Part shown: piece after piece, positions 18,892 to 29,100 of the stretch | How the letters are laid out: every line of letters begins with the position of its first letter | Position numbering within the stretch: position 1 is the stretch's first letter | Source: Cutibacterium equinum | GTDB taxonomy: Bacteria; Actinomycetota; Actinomycetes; Propionibacteriales; Propionibacteriaceae | Direction of reading: 5' to 3' | Assembly: GCF_028021195.1 (NCBI RefSeq) | Contig: NZ_CP115668.1 | Span: 1,116,001 to 1,180,000 of the forward strand | DNA: 64,000 nt | Notes under the pieces: model-generated | Databases searched by the model: none | Told to the model about the DNA's origin: nothing | What the model saw: the letters and a program-made list of their open reading frames with translations, nothing else | Translations under genes and position numbers: made by a program

Positions 18892-21213
18892 ATGACCGAC
18901 GACAGCGTGTACGGTCCGTACTCATCGGGCAAGGGAACCCTGGGCAAGCCGAAGCCTGACCAGCCGCGTCCCCAGCCCCGGATGAGTATGCGCGAGCGTA
19001 TCGTGCGCTGGGGAACCCCGAAGCCTTCAGAGCCGACGGACAGTGTCACCGACCCGCTCATCTCGGTCGTCCTGGCCAATCATCCCAAGGCCGACACCGC
19101 TGTTATCGAACGGGCGTATCGCACCGCCGAGCATTACCACCGTGGGCAGACCCGCAAGTCCGGAGACCCCTACATCACCCATCCGCTCGCGGTGACGATG
19201 ATCCTGGCCGAGCTGGGCATGGACGAGCAGACCCTGTGTGCTGGTCTGCTGCACGACACCGTCGAGGACACCTCGTACACCCATGAGCAGCTCACGGCAG
19301 ACTTCGGTGAGGAAGTGGCCCTGCTGGTCGACGGGGTGACGAAACTCGACAAGGTTCAGTACGGAGACTCGGCCAAGGCCGAAACCATCCGCAAGATGGT
19401 CATCGCCATGAGCCGAGACATCCGCGTCCTCGTCATCAAGCTCGCCGACCGGCTGCACAACATGAGGACCTTGGGGTACTTGCGTCCGGACAAGCAGAAT
19501 CGCATCGCCAAGGAAACCCTTGAGATCTTCGCGCCACTGGCCCATCGCCTGGGCATGAATGCCATCAAGTGGGAGCTGGAGGACCTGTGCTTCTCCACCC
19601 TCAACCCCAAGCTCTACGACGAGATCGTCCACATGGTCGCCGAAAGGGCCCCGCAGCGCGAGGCCCAGCTCAAGGAGGTCATCGAGATCGTCCGGCAGGA
19701 CCTCGACGAGGCCGACATCAAGGCAACCGTCTACGGTCGACCGAAGCACTACTACTCGATCTACCAGAAGATGGTCGTGCGGGGCCGGGACTTCTCCGAC
19801 ATCTACGACCTCATCGGTCTGCGCATTCTCGTCGACACCCCACGCGACTGTTATGCCGCGCTGGGCGTCATGCATGTGCGATGGAACCCCCTCCCAGGAC
19901 GGTTCAAGGACTACATCGCGATGCCGAAGTACAACATGTACCAGTCCTTGCACACCACGGTGCTGGGACCTGGCGGGCAGCCGGTGGAGTTGCAGATCCG
20001 TACCCATGAGATGCATCGGCGCGCTGAGTACGGTGTTGCAGCCCATTGGAAGTACAAGGAGAATCCCAATGCCGTCGGCAAGGGCATTCAGCCTGACGGT
20101 GCCGACCTGTCCTGGGTGCAGTCGCTCAACCAGTGGTCCAAGGAGGAGTCCGATCCCAGTGAGTTCCTGGACTCCCTGCGCTTCGAGATCAACTCCTCAC
20201 AGGTCTACGTGTTCACCCCGAAGGGTGACGTCATGGCCCTTCCGCAGGACGCCACCCCCGTTGACTTCGCTTACGCCGTCCACACAGAGGTCGGTCACCG
20301 CTGCATCGGGGCCCGAGTCAACGGCAAACTCGTCACCTTGGACACCACGCTGAGCAACGGTGACGTCGTCGACATCCTCACCTCGAACGCCCCTGATGCC
20401 GGCCCTAGTCGCGACTGGCTGGGCTTCGTCGCATCCCCGCGCGCTCGTTCCAAGATCAAGTCCTACTTCACCAAGGAGCGCCGAGAGGAGTCCATCGAGG
20501 CCGGCAAGGACGCCATCGCTAAGCAGTTGCGTCAGGCCGGTGTGCCACTGCAGTCCCTGTTGACGGTCGAGTACCTCACCGCGGTGGCCGACGACTTGCG
20601 AATCCGCGGCATCAACGCCTTGTATGCCGCGGTGGGGGAGCACACCGTCAGCGCCCAGTCGGTCGTCGAGAAGCTCATTGCTCTTGGGGGCGGCCCGGAA
20701 GAGACCACGGCAGACGTCGAGGAAGAACTGGCCGTTGGCGTCAAGGCTCCTCGTCACCGCACCAGTGAGACCGGGGTCATCGTTGACGGCGACCCTGACA
20801 TGCTGGTCAAACTGGCCCGATGCTGCACCCCCCTTCCCGGGGACCCGATCATGGGCTTCGTCACCCGCACCGACGGCGTCTCAGTGCACCGGACGGACTG
20901 CTCGAATGCCAAGAACCTCCTGGAACACCCCGAGCGGATCGTGCCGGTCTCGTGGTCGCAGAACCAGCAGGAGGGCTACCAGGTCACCATCCAGATCGAG
21001 GGCCTTGACCGTGCCGGGCTGCTGCTGGACACCTCGCGGGTCCTCGCCGAGCAGGGAGTCAGCGTCATATCGGCGAATATGAGCGCATCGAAGAGCCATC
21101 TGGCTCGGTTGCGACTCACCTTCGAGGCCCCCGACCCGACCCATCTCAAGCACCTCATCGAGTCCATCCGGCGGATTTCCGGGGTCTATGACGTCTTCCG
21201 TGTGAAGTCGTGA
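18892..21213 (+). CDS. rel: Bifunctional (p)ppGpp synthetase/hydrolase Rel
   Basis: Makes and degrades (p)ppGpp in the stringent response. 773 residues. Order: a 60-residue N-terminal extension; HD hydrolase domain with GLLHDTVEDT; synthetase domain with GRPKHYYSIYQKM and RDFSDIYDLIGLRI; TGS domain (VYVFTPKGDVMALPQDATPV); zinc-finger-like region with RCCTPLPGD; ACT domain at the C-terminus. The motif RFKD in LPGRFKDYIAMPK is the version found in bifunctional enzymes, not the synthetase-only RelA. Strong ribosome binding site (CAGGAGGTG). Followed by a hairpin terminator. Confidence 0.96.
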   Translation: MTDDSVYGPYSSGKGTLGKPKPDQPRPQPRMSMRERIVRWGTPKPSEPTDSVTDPLISVVLANHPKADTAVIERAYRTAEHYHRGQTRKSGDPYITHPLAVTMILAELGMDEQTLCAGLLHDTVEDTSYTHEQLTADFGEEVALLVDGVTKLDKVQYGDSAKAETIRKMVIAMSRDIRVLVIKLADRLHNMRTLGYLRPDKQNRIAKETLEIFAPLAHRLGMNAIKWELEDLCFSTLNPKLYDEIVHMVAERAPQREAQLKEVIEIVRQDLDEADIKATVYGRPKHYYSIYQKMVVRGRDFSDIYDLIGLRILVDTPRDCYAALGVMHVRWNPLPGRFKDYIAMPKYNMYQSLHTTVLGPGGQPVELQIRTHEMHRRAEYGVAAHWKYKENPNAVGKGIQPDGADLSWVQSLNQWSKEESDPSEFLDSLRFEINSSQVYVFTPKGDVMALPQDATPVDFAYAVHTEVGHRCIGARVNGKLVTLDTTLSNGDVVDILTSNAPDAGPSRDWLGFVASPRARSKIKSYFTKERREESIEAGKDAIAKQLRQAGVPLQSLLTVEYLTAVADDLRIRGINALYAAVGEHTVSAQSVVEKLIALGGGPEETTADVEEELAVGVKAPRHRTSETGVIVDGDPDMLVKLARCCTPLPGDPIMGFVTRTDGVSVHRTDCSNAKNLLEHPERIVPVSWSQNQQEGYQVTIQIEGLDRAGLLLDTSRVLAEQGVSVISANMSASKSHLARLRLTFEAPDPTHLKHLIESIRRISGVYDVFRVKS

Positions 21214-21250
21214 CCTGTTGATCCTCTGTGTGAAACGCCACCGGTAGGAC

Positions 21251-21283
21251 GAACGGCCCCGGTCATCGTGACTGGAGCCGTTC
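21251..21283. terminator. Bidirectional terminator between rel and the DUF349 gene
   Basis: GAACGGC...GCCGTTC inverted repeat, 15-bp stem with one mismatch and one G-U pair around a three-base loop, followed by TTCTTGTGT. It sits between two convergent genes. Confidence 0.75.
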
Positions 21284-21299
21284 TTGTGTGGGCAGATAC

Positions 21300-22544
21300 T
21301 CAGGCGCTGAACTCGTCGAGGGCTTTCTGAGCCTCGTCCAGCCAGGTCTGGTAGGTCTGGATCGACGCGCGGGCCTTTTCGGCATCCTTGGTGCGACCAG
21401 CAGCCTCTGCCTTCTCGGCCTCGCGGTTGAGCTTGTCAATCTGGGCACTGAACATGTCGACGGTGGCGCGGGCGCGCTCACGAGCCTGCGGGTCAGTGCG
21501 CTTCCACTCGGCCTCCTCGGCCGAATGGACCTGATGCTCCAGGTCACGGACGCGGGCGTCAATGCGCTTCATGGCGTCACGAGGGACGCGACCGACCTCG
21601 TTGAACTTCTCCAGGAAGGCGCGGAACTTGGCCTTGGCCTCCTCGATGTCCTCGACCGGCAGGATGTCCTTCTCGGCCTCGTCGAGGAGCTTCTCCTTGA
21701 CTTCCTGATTGCCGCGGTACTCCTCGTCCTGCTGGCTCTGCGCAGCGCTACGGGCGTCGAAGAACTTGTCCTGGATGGCGCGGAACTCCTTCCACAGCTT
21801 CTCGTCGACGTCACGAGGAGCCGGGCCAGCAGCCTTCCACCGGCTCATGAGGTCGCGGAACTGACGTGAGGTCTCACCCCAGGCAGTCGAATCGGCCAGC
21901 GAACGGGCCTCCTCGATGATCTGCTCCTTGGCCACACGAGCCTTCTCACGCAGGTGATTCTGCTCTGCCATGTGCTGCTTGCGACGCCGGGTGAAGGCGG
22001 TGCGAGCGGCGGAGAAGCGGCTCCACAGTTCGTCGTCGGTGGCCTTGTCGATACGGGGCAGACGACGCCACTCCTCGAGCAGGTCGCGGAACTTTCCGAT
22101 GCCACCGCGCCAATCGGTGCCAGCCGCGATGGCCTCCGCCTTGGCGACCATCTCTTCCTTGGCCTGCTTGGCGTGGGCCTTCGCCTCGGCCCTCTCCTCC
22201 CGGCGGGTTTCGGCCTTGGCCTCGATGGTGGGGCTGAGAGCCTCCAGTCGAGTTACCAGCGCTTCCAGATCGCCGACGGCGTTGGCCTGTCGGATGGACG
22301 TGTCGAGTTTGCTTGCGGCCGACCGGGCCTCCTCCGGCGAAGCGGTCCCGGAGCTCACTCGTGATTCCAGCAGCGACACCTCGGTCTCGAGGGCGTGATA
22401 GCGGCGCACGAAGAATTCCAGGGCTTCCTCGCTGGTGGAGTCCGGCACCTGGCCGACAGGCCTTTCCCCGTCACTGGTTTGGACGTAAACGGTGCCGTCA
22501 TCATCGACGCGGCCGAAGGACTGCGGAGCTTGTGCGTGACTCAT
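21300..22544 (-). CDS. DUF349 domain protein, coiled-coil rich
   Basis: 414 residues, very rich in Glu, Lys, Arg and Ala, with long predicted helices. Repeated units with a conserved tryptophan are visible (for example DLLEEWRRLPR, DLMSRWKAAGPAP, FLEKFNEVGRVP), which is the DUF349 repeat. The family is common in actinobacteria and its function is unknown. The ATG at 22544 is used here; ATGs at 22553 and further upstream are possible and none has a clearly better ribosome binding site. Head-to-head with the MBL-fold gene, only 31 nt between start codons. Confidence 0.85.
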   Translation of the reverse strand: MSHAQAPQSFGRVDDDGTVYVQTSDGERPVGQVPDSTSEEALEFFVRRYHALETEVSLLESRVSSGTASPEEARSAASKLDTSIRQANAVGDLEALVTRLEALSPTIEAKAETRREERAEAKAHAKQAKEEMVAKAEAIAAGTDWRGGIGKFRDLLEEWRRLPRIDKATDDELWSRFSAARTAFTRRRKQHMAEQNHLREKARVAKEQIIEEARSLADSTAWGETSRQFRDLMSRWKAAGPAPRDVDEKLWKEFRAIQDKFFDARSAAQSQQDEEYRGNQEVKEKLLDEAEKDILPVEDIEEAKAKFRAFLEKFNEVGRVPRDAMKRIDARVRDLEHQVHSAEEAEWKRTDPQARERARATVDMFSAQIDKLNREAEKAEAAGRTKDAEKARASIQTYQTWLDEAQKALDEFSA

Positions 22545-22562
22545 ACGCTCCATCTTGCCCGA

Positions 22563-22568
22563 TAAAGT
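22563..22568 (+). promoter_or_regulatory. Putative -10 element of the MBL-fold gene
   Basis: TAAAGT ends 7 nt before the GTG at 22576. This favours 22576 over the in-frame TTG at 22555, which would lie upstream of the predicted transcription start. Confidence 0.45.
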
Positions 22569-22575
22569 GGCAAAC

Positions 22576-23247
22576 GTGTTCATTGCGTCCTTCATCACTG
22601 GTCCTTTTCAGGCCAATTGCTACCTCGTAGCCCGCGAGCCAGGGTCAGACTGTGTCGTCGTTGACCCTGGGATGGGTGCCGAGGAGTTCCTGCCAGAGGC
22701 ACTCAAGACCCATCATCTGAGGCCGGTGGCGGTCGCGCTCACCCACGGACACATCGACCATGTCGGCTCTGCTCGCCAAGTGGCAGACGAGTACGGCATT
22801 CCAGTGCTGTGTCCCCGAGATGACCGGCATCTGCTCACCGAGCCGATGGCGGCGCTGTCTGACTTCGCCCGCCCCCTCATCGAACAGTGGTACGGATCGA
22901 CGACCTTGCGTGAGCCTGCCGACGTCCTCGACGTCGAGCCATTCTCCCACCATGAGTATGCCGAACTGGATCTGGAGTTCCTCCATGCCCCAGGTCACAC
23001 CCCGGGGTGCTCCATGATCCGCCTGATCGACCCCGAGTACGGCCCGATCGTCATGTCCGGCGACGTCGTGTTCGCCGGGTCCGTCGGACGCACCGACATG
23101 CCCGGGGGCGACCCGGCGCAGATGTCGCGCAGCCTGTCCGAGGTCGTCTGGCCCCTCGATGACTCCACACACCTGCTGCCCGGGCACGGGGGAGCCACGA
23201 CGATGGCCCAGGAGCGCGTCTCCAACCCGTACCTGAACCGTCCTTGA
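22576..23247 (+). CDS. MBL-fold metallo-hydrolase (glyoxalase II-like)
   Basis: 223 residues. The metal-binding motif LTHGHIDHVGS (HxHxDH) is clear, with further ligands in HAPGHTPGCSM, MSGDVVFAGSVGR and LLPGHGGATTM. This pattern places it in the hydroxyacylglutathione hydrolase-like branch; the true substrate is unknown, and actinobacteria lack glutathione, so a different thioester or lactone is expected. Lies between rel and hisS, a common neighbourhood in actinobacteria. Confidence 0.88.
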   Translation: MFIASFITGPFQANCYLVAREPGSDCVVVDPGMGAEEFLPEALKTHHLRPVAVALTHGHIDHVGSARQVADEYGIPVLCPRDDRHLLTEPMAALSDFARPLIEQWYGSTTLREPADVLDVEPFSHHEYAELDLEFLHAPGHTPGCSMIRLIDPEYGPIVMSGDVVFAGSVGRTDMPGGDPAQMSRSLSEVVWPLDDSTHLLPGHGGATTMAQERVSNPYLNRP

Positions 23248-23265
23248 CGGCCACCATCCCGCCAC

Positions 23266-23300
23266 GAGGACGTCTCACTGGGTAGTGCCCAATGAGCCTC
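23266..23300. terminator. Imperfect hairpin between the MBL-fold gene and hisS
   Basis: GAGG and CTCA-TGGG on the left pair with CCCA-TGAG and CCTC on the right, with one internal mismatch and an unpaired bulge. No T-run. Possible weak terminator of the MBL-fold gene. Confidence 0.3.
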
Positions 23301-23390
23301 GTCGTCGTCGGGCTGGCACAATGACCCCAGCGGGTTGTCCCGCTCACACAACCAACTGTTCGTACACCAACTGTTCGAAGGATTCCTTCC

Positions 23391-24755
23391 ATGGCCCGTC
23401 TCAAGCCCCTGTCCGGTTTTCCCGAGTTCCTGCCCTCAGGACAGATGGTGGAGAACCATGTGACCCGGATCCTTGAGGAGACCTTCGAGCTTCATGGATT
23501 CGCGCCGATCCACACCCGCGCCGTCGAACCCATGGAACAACTCACCCGCAAGGGAGAAATCGACAAAGAGGTCTACGTCGTCGATCGGCTGCACGCCGAC
23601 CCGCACGATTCACGCTCGGAGAAGGACCGGCTGGGCCTGCACTTCGACCTCACCGTCCCCTTCGCCCGGTACGTGTTGGAAAACGCCGGACACCTGCACT
23701 TCCCGTTCCGTCGCTACCAGATCCAGAAGGTGTGGCGTGGTGAGCGTCCTCAGGAGGGACGCTACCGCGAGTTCACCCAGGCTGACATCGACATCGTCGG
23801 TGACCAGACCCTGGCCGAGCACCACGACGTCGAAACCCCGCTGGTGATGTTGTCGGCTCTTGAGCGTCTGCACACCGAGTTGGGCTTCCCGACCGTCACC
23901 ATGCACGTCAACAACCGCAAGCTCTCCGAGGGGTTCTACCGCGGGCTGGGCATCGAGGACCACATGGCCGTCCTGCAACGGGTCGACAAGTACGACAAGA
24001 TCGGCCCGGACGCGGTGCGTGACCTCCTCACCGACGAACTCGGCCTGTCCGACGAGGTCGCCGACAAGTGTGTCGCCCTGGCCTCCATCCAGTCTGCCGA
24101 CGATTCCTTCATCGCCAAGGTGCGTGAACTCGGGGTGTCCAACGACATGCTCGAGGAGGGACTCGACTCCCTCAACCGGGTCGTCACCGCCGTCAACAAG
24201 GTCGTCCCCGGACGCATGGTCGCCGATCTCAAGATCGCCCGTGGCCTGGACTACTACACCGGCACCGTCTACGAGACTGAACTGACCGGTCACGAGTCGA
24301 TGGGCTCGGTGTGCTCGGGCGGGCGCTACGAGTCCCTGGCCTCCGACGGCAAGCACGTCTACCCCGGGGTGGGAATCTCGCTGGGCCTGACCCGCCTGCT
24401 GGCCCCGATCATCTCGCGAGGAGAGCTGACGTCGTCTCGTTGTGTTCCCTCGGCGGTGCTGGTGGCCGTCAACACCGAGCAGGATCGCGTCAGCTCCGAG
24501 GCCGTCGCCCACGCGCTACGTTCCCGTGGCATCCCCTGTGAGGTGGCCCCTAAGGCCGACAAGTACGGCAAGCAGATCAAGCACGCTGATCGTCGCGGAA
24601 TCCCCTTCGTGTGGTTCCCCGGCGCTCAGCACAGCGATCACCGTGACCCCGACACCGTCAAGGACATTCGTTCCGGCGATCAGATCGAGGCTGATGCCGC
24701 GAGCTGGACCCCTCCTGCCGAGGATCTGCATCCCGGCGTCGTCGGCTCCTGGTGA
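23391..24755 (+). CDS. hisS: Histidyl-tRNA synthetase
   Basis: Class II synthetase charging tRNA-His. 454 residues. Motif 2 with the GRYREFTQADIDIVG segment, the histidine-specific ARGLDYYTGTVYE motif, and motif 3 GVGISLGLTRL are visible; a C-terminal anticodon-binding domain follows (VPSAVLVAVNTEQDRVS onward). AAGGA lies upstream of the ATG. The 5' leader holds a direct repeat of ACCAACTGTTCG just before the start. A strong terminator follows. Confidence 0.95.
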   Translation: MARLKPLSGFPEFLPSGQMVENHVTRILEETFELHGFAPIHTRAVEPMEQLTRKGEIDKEVYVVDRLHADPHDSRSEKDRLGLHFDLTVPFARYVLENAGHLHFPFRRYQIQKVWRGERPQEGRYREFTQADIDIVGDQTLAEHHDVETPLVMLSALERLHTELGFPTVTMHVNNRKLSEGFYRGLGIEDHMAVLQRVDKYDKIGPDAVRDLLTDELGLSDEVADKCVALASIQSADDSFIAKVRELGVSNDMLEEGLDSLNRVVTAVNKVVPGRMVADLKIARGLDYYTGTVYETELTGHESMGSVCSGGRYESLASDGKHVYPGVGISLGLTRLLAPIISRGELTSSRCVPSAVLVAVNTEQDRVSSEAVAHALRSRGIPCEVAPKADKYGKQIKHADRRGIPFVWFPGAQHSDHRDPDTVKDIRSGDQIEADAASWTPPAEDLHPGVVGSW

Positions 24756-24790
24756 GACAAGCCGACACCCCGCGACGCCGCACAGAATCA

Positions 24791-24816
24791 GGGCTCCCGG
24801 TGTTGACCGGGAGCCC
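24791..24816. terminator. Terminator after hisS
   Basis: Perfect 11-bp stem GGGCTCCCGGT / ACCGGGAGCCC with a four-base loop, followed by TTCGTGTCT. It also serves the convergent DUF998 gene. Confidence 0.85.
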
Positions 24817-24831
24817 TTCGTGTCTCATCTG

Positions 24832-25542
24832 TCAACAGATCGTCATGCGTCGTTGAGCACGCGAGGTGAGGATGTCATCGGCAGCCAGCGTCAGCCACCA
24901 CAGGGTGCCCAGGGACAAGCTGAAGCGCTGCCAGAGTCCGGTGTAGTCCATCGGGGTGCCGTCGAACCAATCCAAGGCTCCGATGCCATTGAGCAAGGTG
25001 AAGACGACCCACGCCCATGCCACCACCAGGCCGACAGGGCGCAACCTCGTCATGGTGGAGTTGAGCAGCAGGATCGGGAGGGCGAAGCCGACGACGACGA
25101 TGGTCGAGGTTCCCACGTGGAGGATGTGACTCAGGCTGACGTGACCGGCGTCCTCAGCAGCCTTACAGGCCGTGGACCGGTCAGGGGAACAGTCCATCGT
25201 CACCAAGGCGTCAACGACGCTGAACAGCCCGCCGGCCACGAATCCAATGCCCGCCCACCCCTGAGGGGTGAGGGGGCGGTGGCCTGCCCATACGAGAGTG
25301 GCCACACCCGCCAGACACAGGAAAGCACCCATGATGACGTCGGTGGTCTGGAAGAGGTACCGCCACGGTTGGTCACGGGCGGAGTACTCCGAGATGAAGG
25401 CGTGCAGCTGGCTCATCTGCGGGTTGAGGATGCCTGCGAAGGCCCAGGTCAGCGAGGCCAGCGATGCGACGGCGAGGAAGACTGCGCGCCACCGTCGAGG
25501 CGTCGCTTCGTGAGCATGGTTCAGCACTGACGCCCTTCCCAT
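24832..25542 (-). CDS. DUF998 family membrane protein
   Basis: 236 residues with about six membrane helices; the first begins near residue 20. Segments such as SEYSARDQPWRYLFQTTD after the first helix and the paired helices that follow fit the DUF998 family, whose function is unknown. It overlaps the 3' end of the GNAT gene by 22 bases, so the two are probably co-transcribed. An Asp/Cys-containing loop (MDCSPDRSTACKAAED) lies between helices 3 and 4. Confidence 0.75.
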   Translation of the reverse strand: MGRASVLNHAHEATPRRWRAVFLAVASLASLTWAFAGILNPQMSQLHAFISEYSARDQPWRYLFQTTDVIMGAFLCLAGVATLVWAGHRPLTPQGWAGIGFVAGGLFSVVDALVTMDCSPDRSTACKAAEDAGHVSLSHILHVGTSTIVVVGFALPILLLNSTMTRLRPVGLVVAWAWVVFTLLNGIGALDWFDGTPMDYTGLWQRFSLSLGTLWWLTLAADDILTSRAQRRMTIC

Positions 25543-26084
25543 TCACTACGGAGCATGCCGTGGTAGAGCTGGTCGCGGATCGTCGACCCACTGAGGTAGC
25601 AAGCCCGACGCAGACCCTCGGTCACCATTCCGGCCTTCTCCATGACTCGTCCCGAGGCAACGTTGGCAGGATCATGGCTGGCCTCCACCTTGTTGACCTC
25701 GACCACGTCGAAGAGATAATCCATCAGTGCGACCAAGACCTCTGTGCCGTAGCCCTTGCCCCACCATCGCCGTCCGATGGCGTAGCCAACATTGACCAGG
25801 CCGGTGCGCAGATCCTTTTCGCCGACCGAGGTCTGCCCAATGAGGGTCCCGTCCGCGATCAACTCGATGCCCCAGTTGAAAGTTCCTGGGTCATCGTAGG
25901 AATCGACCCATGAAGCCAAGATGGTTCTGCTCACGTCCACGCTGGAATGGGCGGGCCACGAGAGGAACTGTGTGACCACCGGATCGCTGGCCCAGTTGTC
26001 GTACATCTGTTGGGCATCGTCGAGGGTCAATCGGCGCAGCACCAGGCGATCTGTCCGTAGACGACGGGTGCCGGTCAGTTTCAT
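25521..26084 (-). CDS. GNAT family N-acetyltransferase (RimJ/RimL type)
   Basis: 187 residues. The N-terminus RTDRLVLRRLTLDDAQQMY is typical of RimJ/RimL-like acetyltransferases, and the acetyl-CoA loop is visible as GRRWWGKGYGTEVL, followed by NVASGRVMEKAGM. Transfers an acetyl group from acetyl-CoA to an amine; the substrate is unknown. The ATG at 26084 is preceded by TATCGT at 7 nt, suggesting a leaderless start. Lies downstream of the giant activase-like gene on the same strand, 34 nt away. Confidence 0.85.
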   Translation of the reverse strand: MKLTGTRRLRTDRLVLRRLTLDDAQQMYDNWASDPVVTQFLSWPAHSSVDVSRTILASWVDSYDDPGTFNWGIELIADGTLIGQTSVGEKDLRTGLVNVGYAIGRRWWGKGYGTEVLVALMDYLFDVVEVNKVEASHDPANVASGRVMEKAGMVTEGLRRACYLSGSTIRDQLYHGMLRSEWEGRQC

Positions 26085-26086
26085 AT

Positions 26087-26103
26087 CGGTGACGATATCA
26101 CCG
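26087..26103. other. Small inverted repeat over the GNAT promoter
   Basis: CGGTGA, five-base loop, TCACCG. It overlaps the likely -10 element and start of the GNAT gene, so it could be an operator or a short hairpin at the end of the upstream gene. Confidence 0.35.
26092..26097 (-). promoter_or_regulatory. Putative -10 element of the GNAT gene
   Basis: Minus-strand TATCGT with 7 nt to the ATG. It lies inside the CGGTGA/TCACCG inverted repeat. Confidence 0.4.
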
Positions 26104-26118
26104 GCTCCCGAAGAGATA

Positions 26119-29100
26119 CTACATACGTAAAGACAGCTCCATCACCGGGTTTGGGTCCGGAAGCGACGCGGTTTGTGGCGAGGAAGGGATGTCCTCGCCC
26201 GGCTCCGGACGCACGGCCTCGTTGGCGCCAAGTTTTTCCGGGTCGTTGCGATCGCGTGCCGTAGCAGCCATGAGCTTGATGCGGTTGAGCTGGTTGACCT
26301 GGGATGCACCGGGGTCGTAGTCGACCGACACCACATTGGCGTGCGGGAACTGACGGCGGATCTCGCGGAAGATGCCCCGCCCCGTGACATGGTTCGGCAA
26401 GCAGGCAAACGGCTGGACGACGGCGATGTTCGGTACACCTTCACGGATCATGTCGACCATCTCACCGACGAGGTACCAACCCTCACCAGCCTGGTTACCA
26501 AGCTGGACGATGCGCTGGGCGTCCTCCATGAGTTCGGTGATCGGGGTTGGAACCTCGAAGCGGGTCGACTTCTTCAGCGCAGCGGTCACTGGCTTCTGGT
26601 ATTGCATGAGCAAGGCACGGAAGGCCTTCTTGAGGTGACGAGCCCACTTGTCAGTGCCGAAGGTCTTGTAGTTGTAGTCGCCAGCAGACAAGCAGTTGTA
26701 GACGAACCACATGAGGCCCGGCAGGACGGCCTCGCAGTCCTCGGACTCGATGGTCTCGACGATGTGGTTGTTGGCGTCCGGATGGAACTGCACCAGGATC
26801 TCCCCGAGGACTCCGACGCGAGGTTTGCGCGGGCCATCGACAAGCTCAAGGTGGTCAAAGTCGTCGACGATGCCGTTGACGATGGCCTTGTAGGAGGTGC
26901 GTCGTCCCCAGGTCTGGGAATGCCCGTCGTCGAGGAAGTGCTGTCTGGCAATGGTCGTCCAGCGGCTCATGAGCTCATCGGCCGAGCCTGGCACCGCCTC
27001 GTAGGGGCGGGTACGCAGGTGAACCTTTTGCAGCAGGTCGCCGATCGTGATGGCCTGAACCATGCGGTGAATCAGGGGGGCGGTGAGGGAGAAGCCCGGG
27101 TTGTCCTCGACACCTTGCAAGGAGGCCGCGATGACCGGAATGTGTCCGAACCCGGCGTCCTTGAGGGCCTTGCGCAGCAGACCGATGTAGTTGGTGGCAC
27201 GGCACATACCGCCGGTCTGGGTGAGGAAGAGGGTGGTGTGATCCAGGTCGTACTTGCCCGACTTCAGCGCCGAGACGAGTTGACCAATGACCACGATGGC
27301 GGGGAAGCACGCATCGTTGTTGACCACCGACAAGCCGAAGTCGATGTTTTCCCTGGATGCCTGCTCCAACACCTCGACGTTGTAACCGGAGGCGCGCAGA
27401 GCCGCCTCGGCAATGGAGGTCTGGTAGGGGGCGAGCTGGGGCACCAGGATGGTGTGGGTCGCCCTCATGTCCTTGGTGAAGGGGACTCGGTCGTCAGAGA
27501 GTCGATGGGTCACCGCCGTGCGTTTGTGGCTGGCACGTTCCTTCGCGGCGGCCTGCAGGGAGCGCATCCGGATTCGGGCCGCGCCCAGGTTCGACACCTC
27601 GTCAATCTTGAGGGTGGTGTAAATGCGGTCGCGGGCAGCCAGGATCTCGCGCACCTGATCGGTGGTGATGGCGTCCAGGCCGCAGCCGAAGGAGTTGAGC
27701 TGAACGAGCTCGAGATCGGGGCGGGAACCCACGAAAGCGGCTGCTTGGTAGAGGCGAGAGTGGAACATCCACTGGTCGCGCACGCGCAGTGGACGCTCCA
27801 GCAGGTCAGCCCCCAGATGGGCCACGCAGTCCTCGGTGAGGACCGCCATCCCCAGGGAATTGACCATTTCGGGAATGCCGTGATGGATTTCGGGATCGAC
27901 GTGGTAGGGGCGTCCTGCTAGCACGATGCCGGGAACGTTGTGCTCGGCCATGTAGGCCAGGGCCTCTTCGCCCATCGCGCGGACGTCGTCATGGAAGGCC
28001 TTGTCCTCCTCAAGCCCCTTGGCGACAGCTTGGCGGGCCTCCTCAACGGTCACCCCGTCCTCGGCGAAGACCTCGGCCAGCCGTTCCGCGAGTTTGTCCG
28101 GGTTGGCCAGGGAGAGGAAGGGAGAGATGAGTTCGACGCCCTTGTCGCGCAGGCTCTCCACATTCGCGCGGATGACCTCGGGGTAGGAGGCGACGATCGG
28201 GCAGTTGAAGTGGGCGTCAGCATCGGCCACGCTGACCTGCTCGAAACGGATGCAGGGATCGAAGATCCGCTTGACGCCCCGCTCCACAAGATCTTCGACG
28301 TGACCGTTGTTGAGTTTGGCTGGATAGCAGATGTTCTCGCTGGCGATGGACTCCATACCCTTCTCGAACAGGGCATGGGAGGAGCGACCTGAGAGCATGA
28401 CGCGATAACCCAGAGCTGACAGGGTCGTGAACCAGAATGGGTAGTTCTCGTACATGTTGAGGGCACGAGGCAGACCCAGGTCACCACGGAAGGCCTTCTT
28501 GGCGGTGAGTCGTCGGTAACTGAACAGCCTCTTGTACTTGGCCTCGAACACGTTGGGTAGTTCAGACTTCGGCGCCTTGGCCATCTTGCGGTTGTCGACC
28601 TCGGCGCCACGGTCGCACCGGTTGCCCGAGACGAAGACACGTCCGTCCGAGAAGGTGGCGATGGTGCGCTGACAGTGGTTCTGGCACAAGGTGCAGTCGT
28701 CACGATGGGTCTCGACGGCGAATCCGTCCAGTTCGGCACGGTCTCGCAGCCCCTCAGAGGTGGTGGGCTCCCCAGCGTGGAAGCGGGCACGAGCCGTCAG
28801 GGCTGCCCCGTAAGCACCCATGAGCCCGGCCTCGGCAGGACGGACGACTTCGCGGCCGGTGAGCTTCTCGAAGGCTCGCAGCACCGCGTTGTTGAGGAAG
28901 GTGCCGCCTTGGACGACGATCTTGTCACCCAGTTGGGACGGATCGGTGAGCTTGATGACCTTGTACAAGGCGTTGCGGACCACGGAGTAGGACAATCCGG
29001 CAGCGATGTCGGCGGGGGAGGCGCCCTCCTTCTGGGCCTGCTTGACCGAGGAGTTCATGAAGACGGTACAGCGGCTCCCGAGGTCGACGGGATGTTGGGC

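Noticed and set aside
26173-27921. 582-codon open frame antisense to the activase-like gene
   Set aside because: Opposite a strand with clear domain motifs; typical high-GC shadow.
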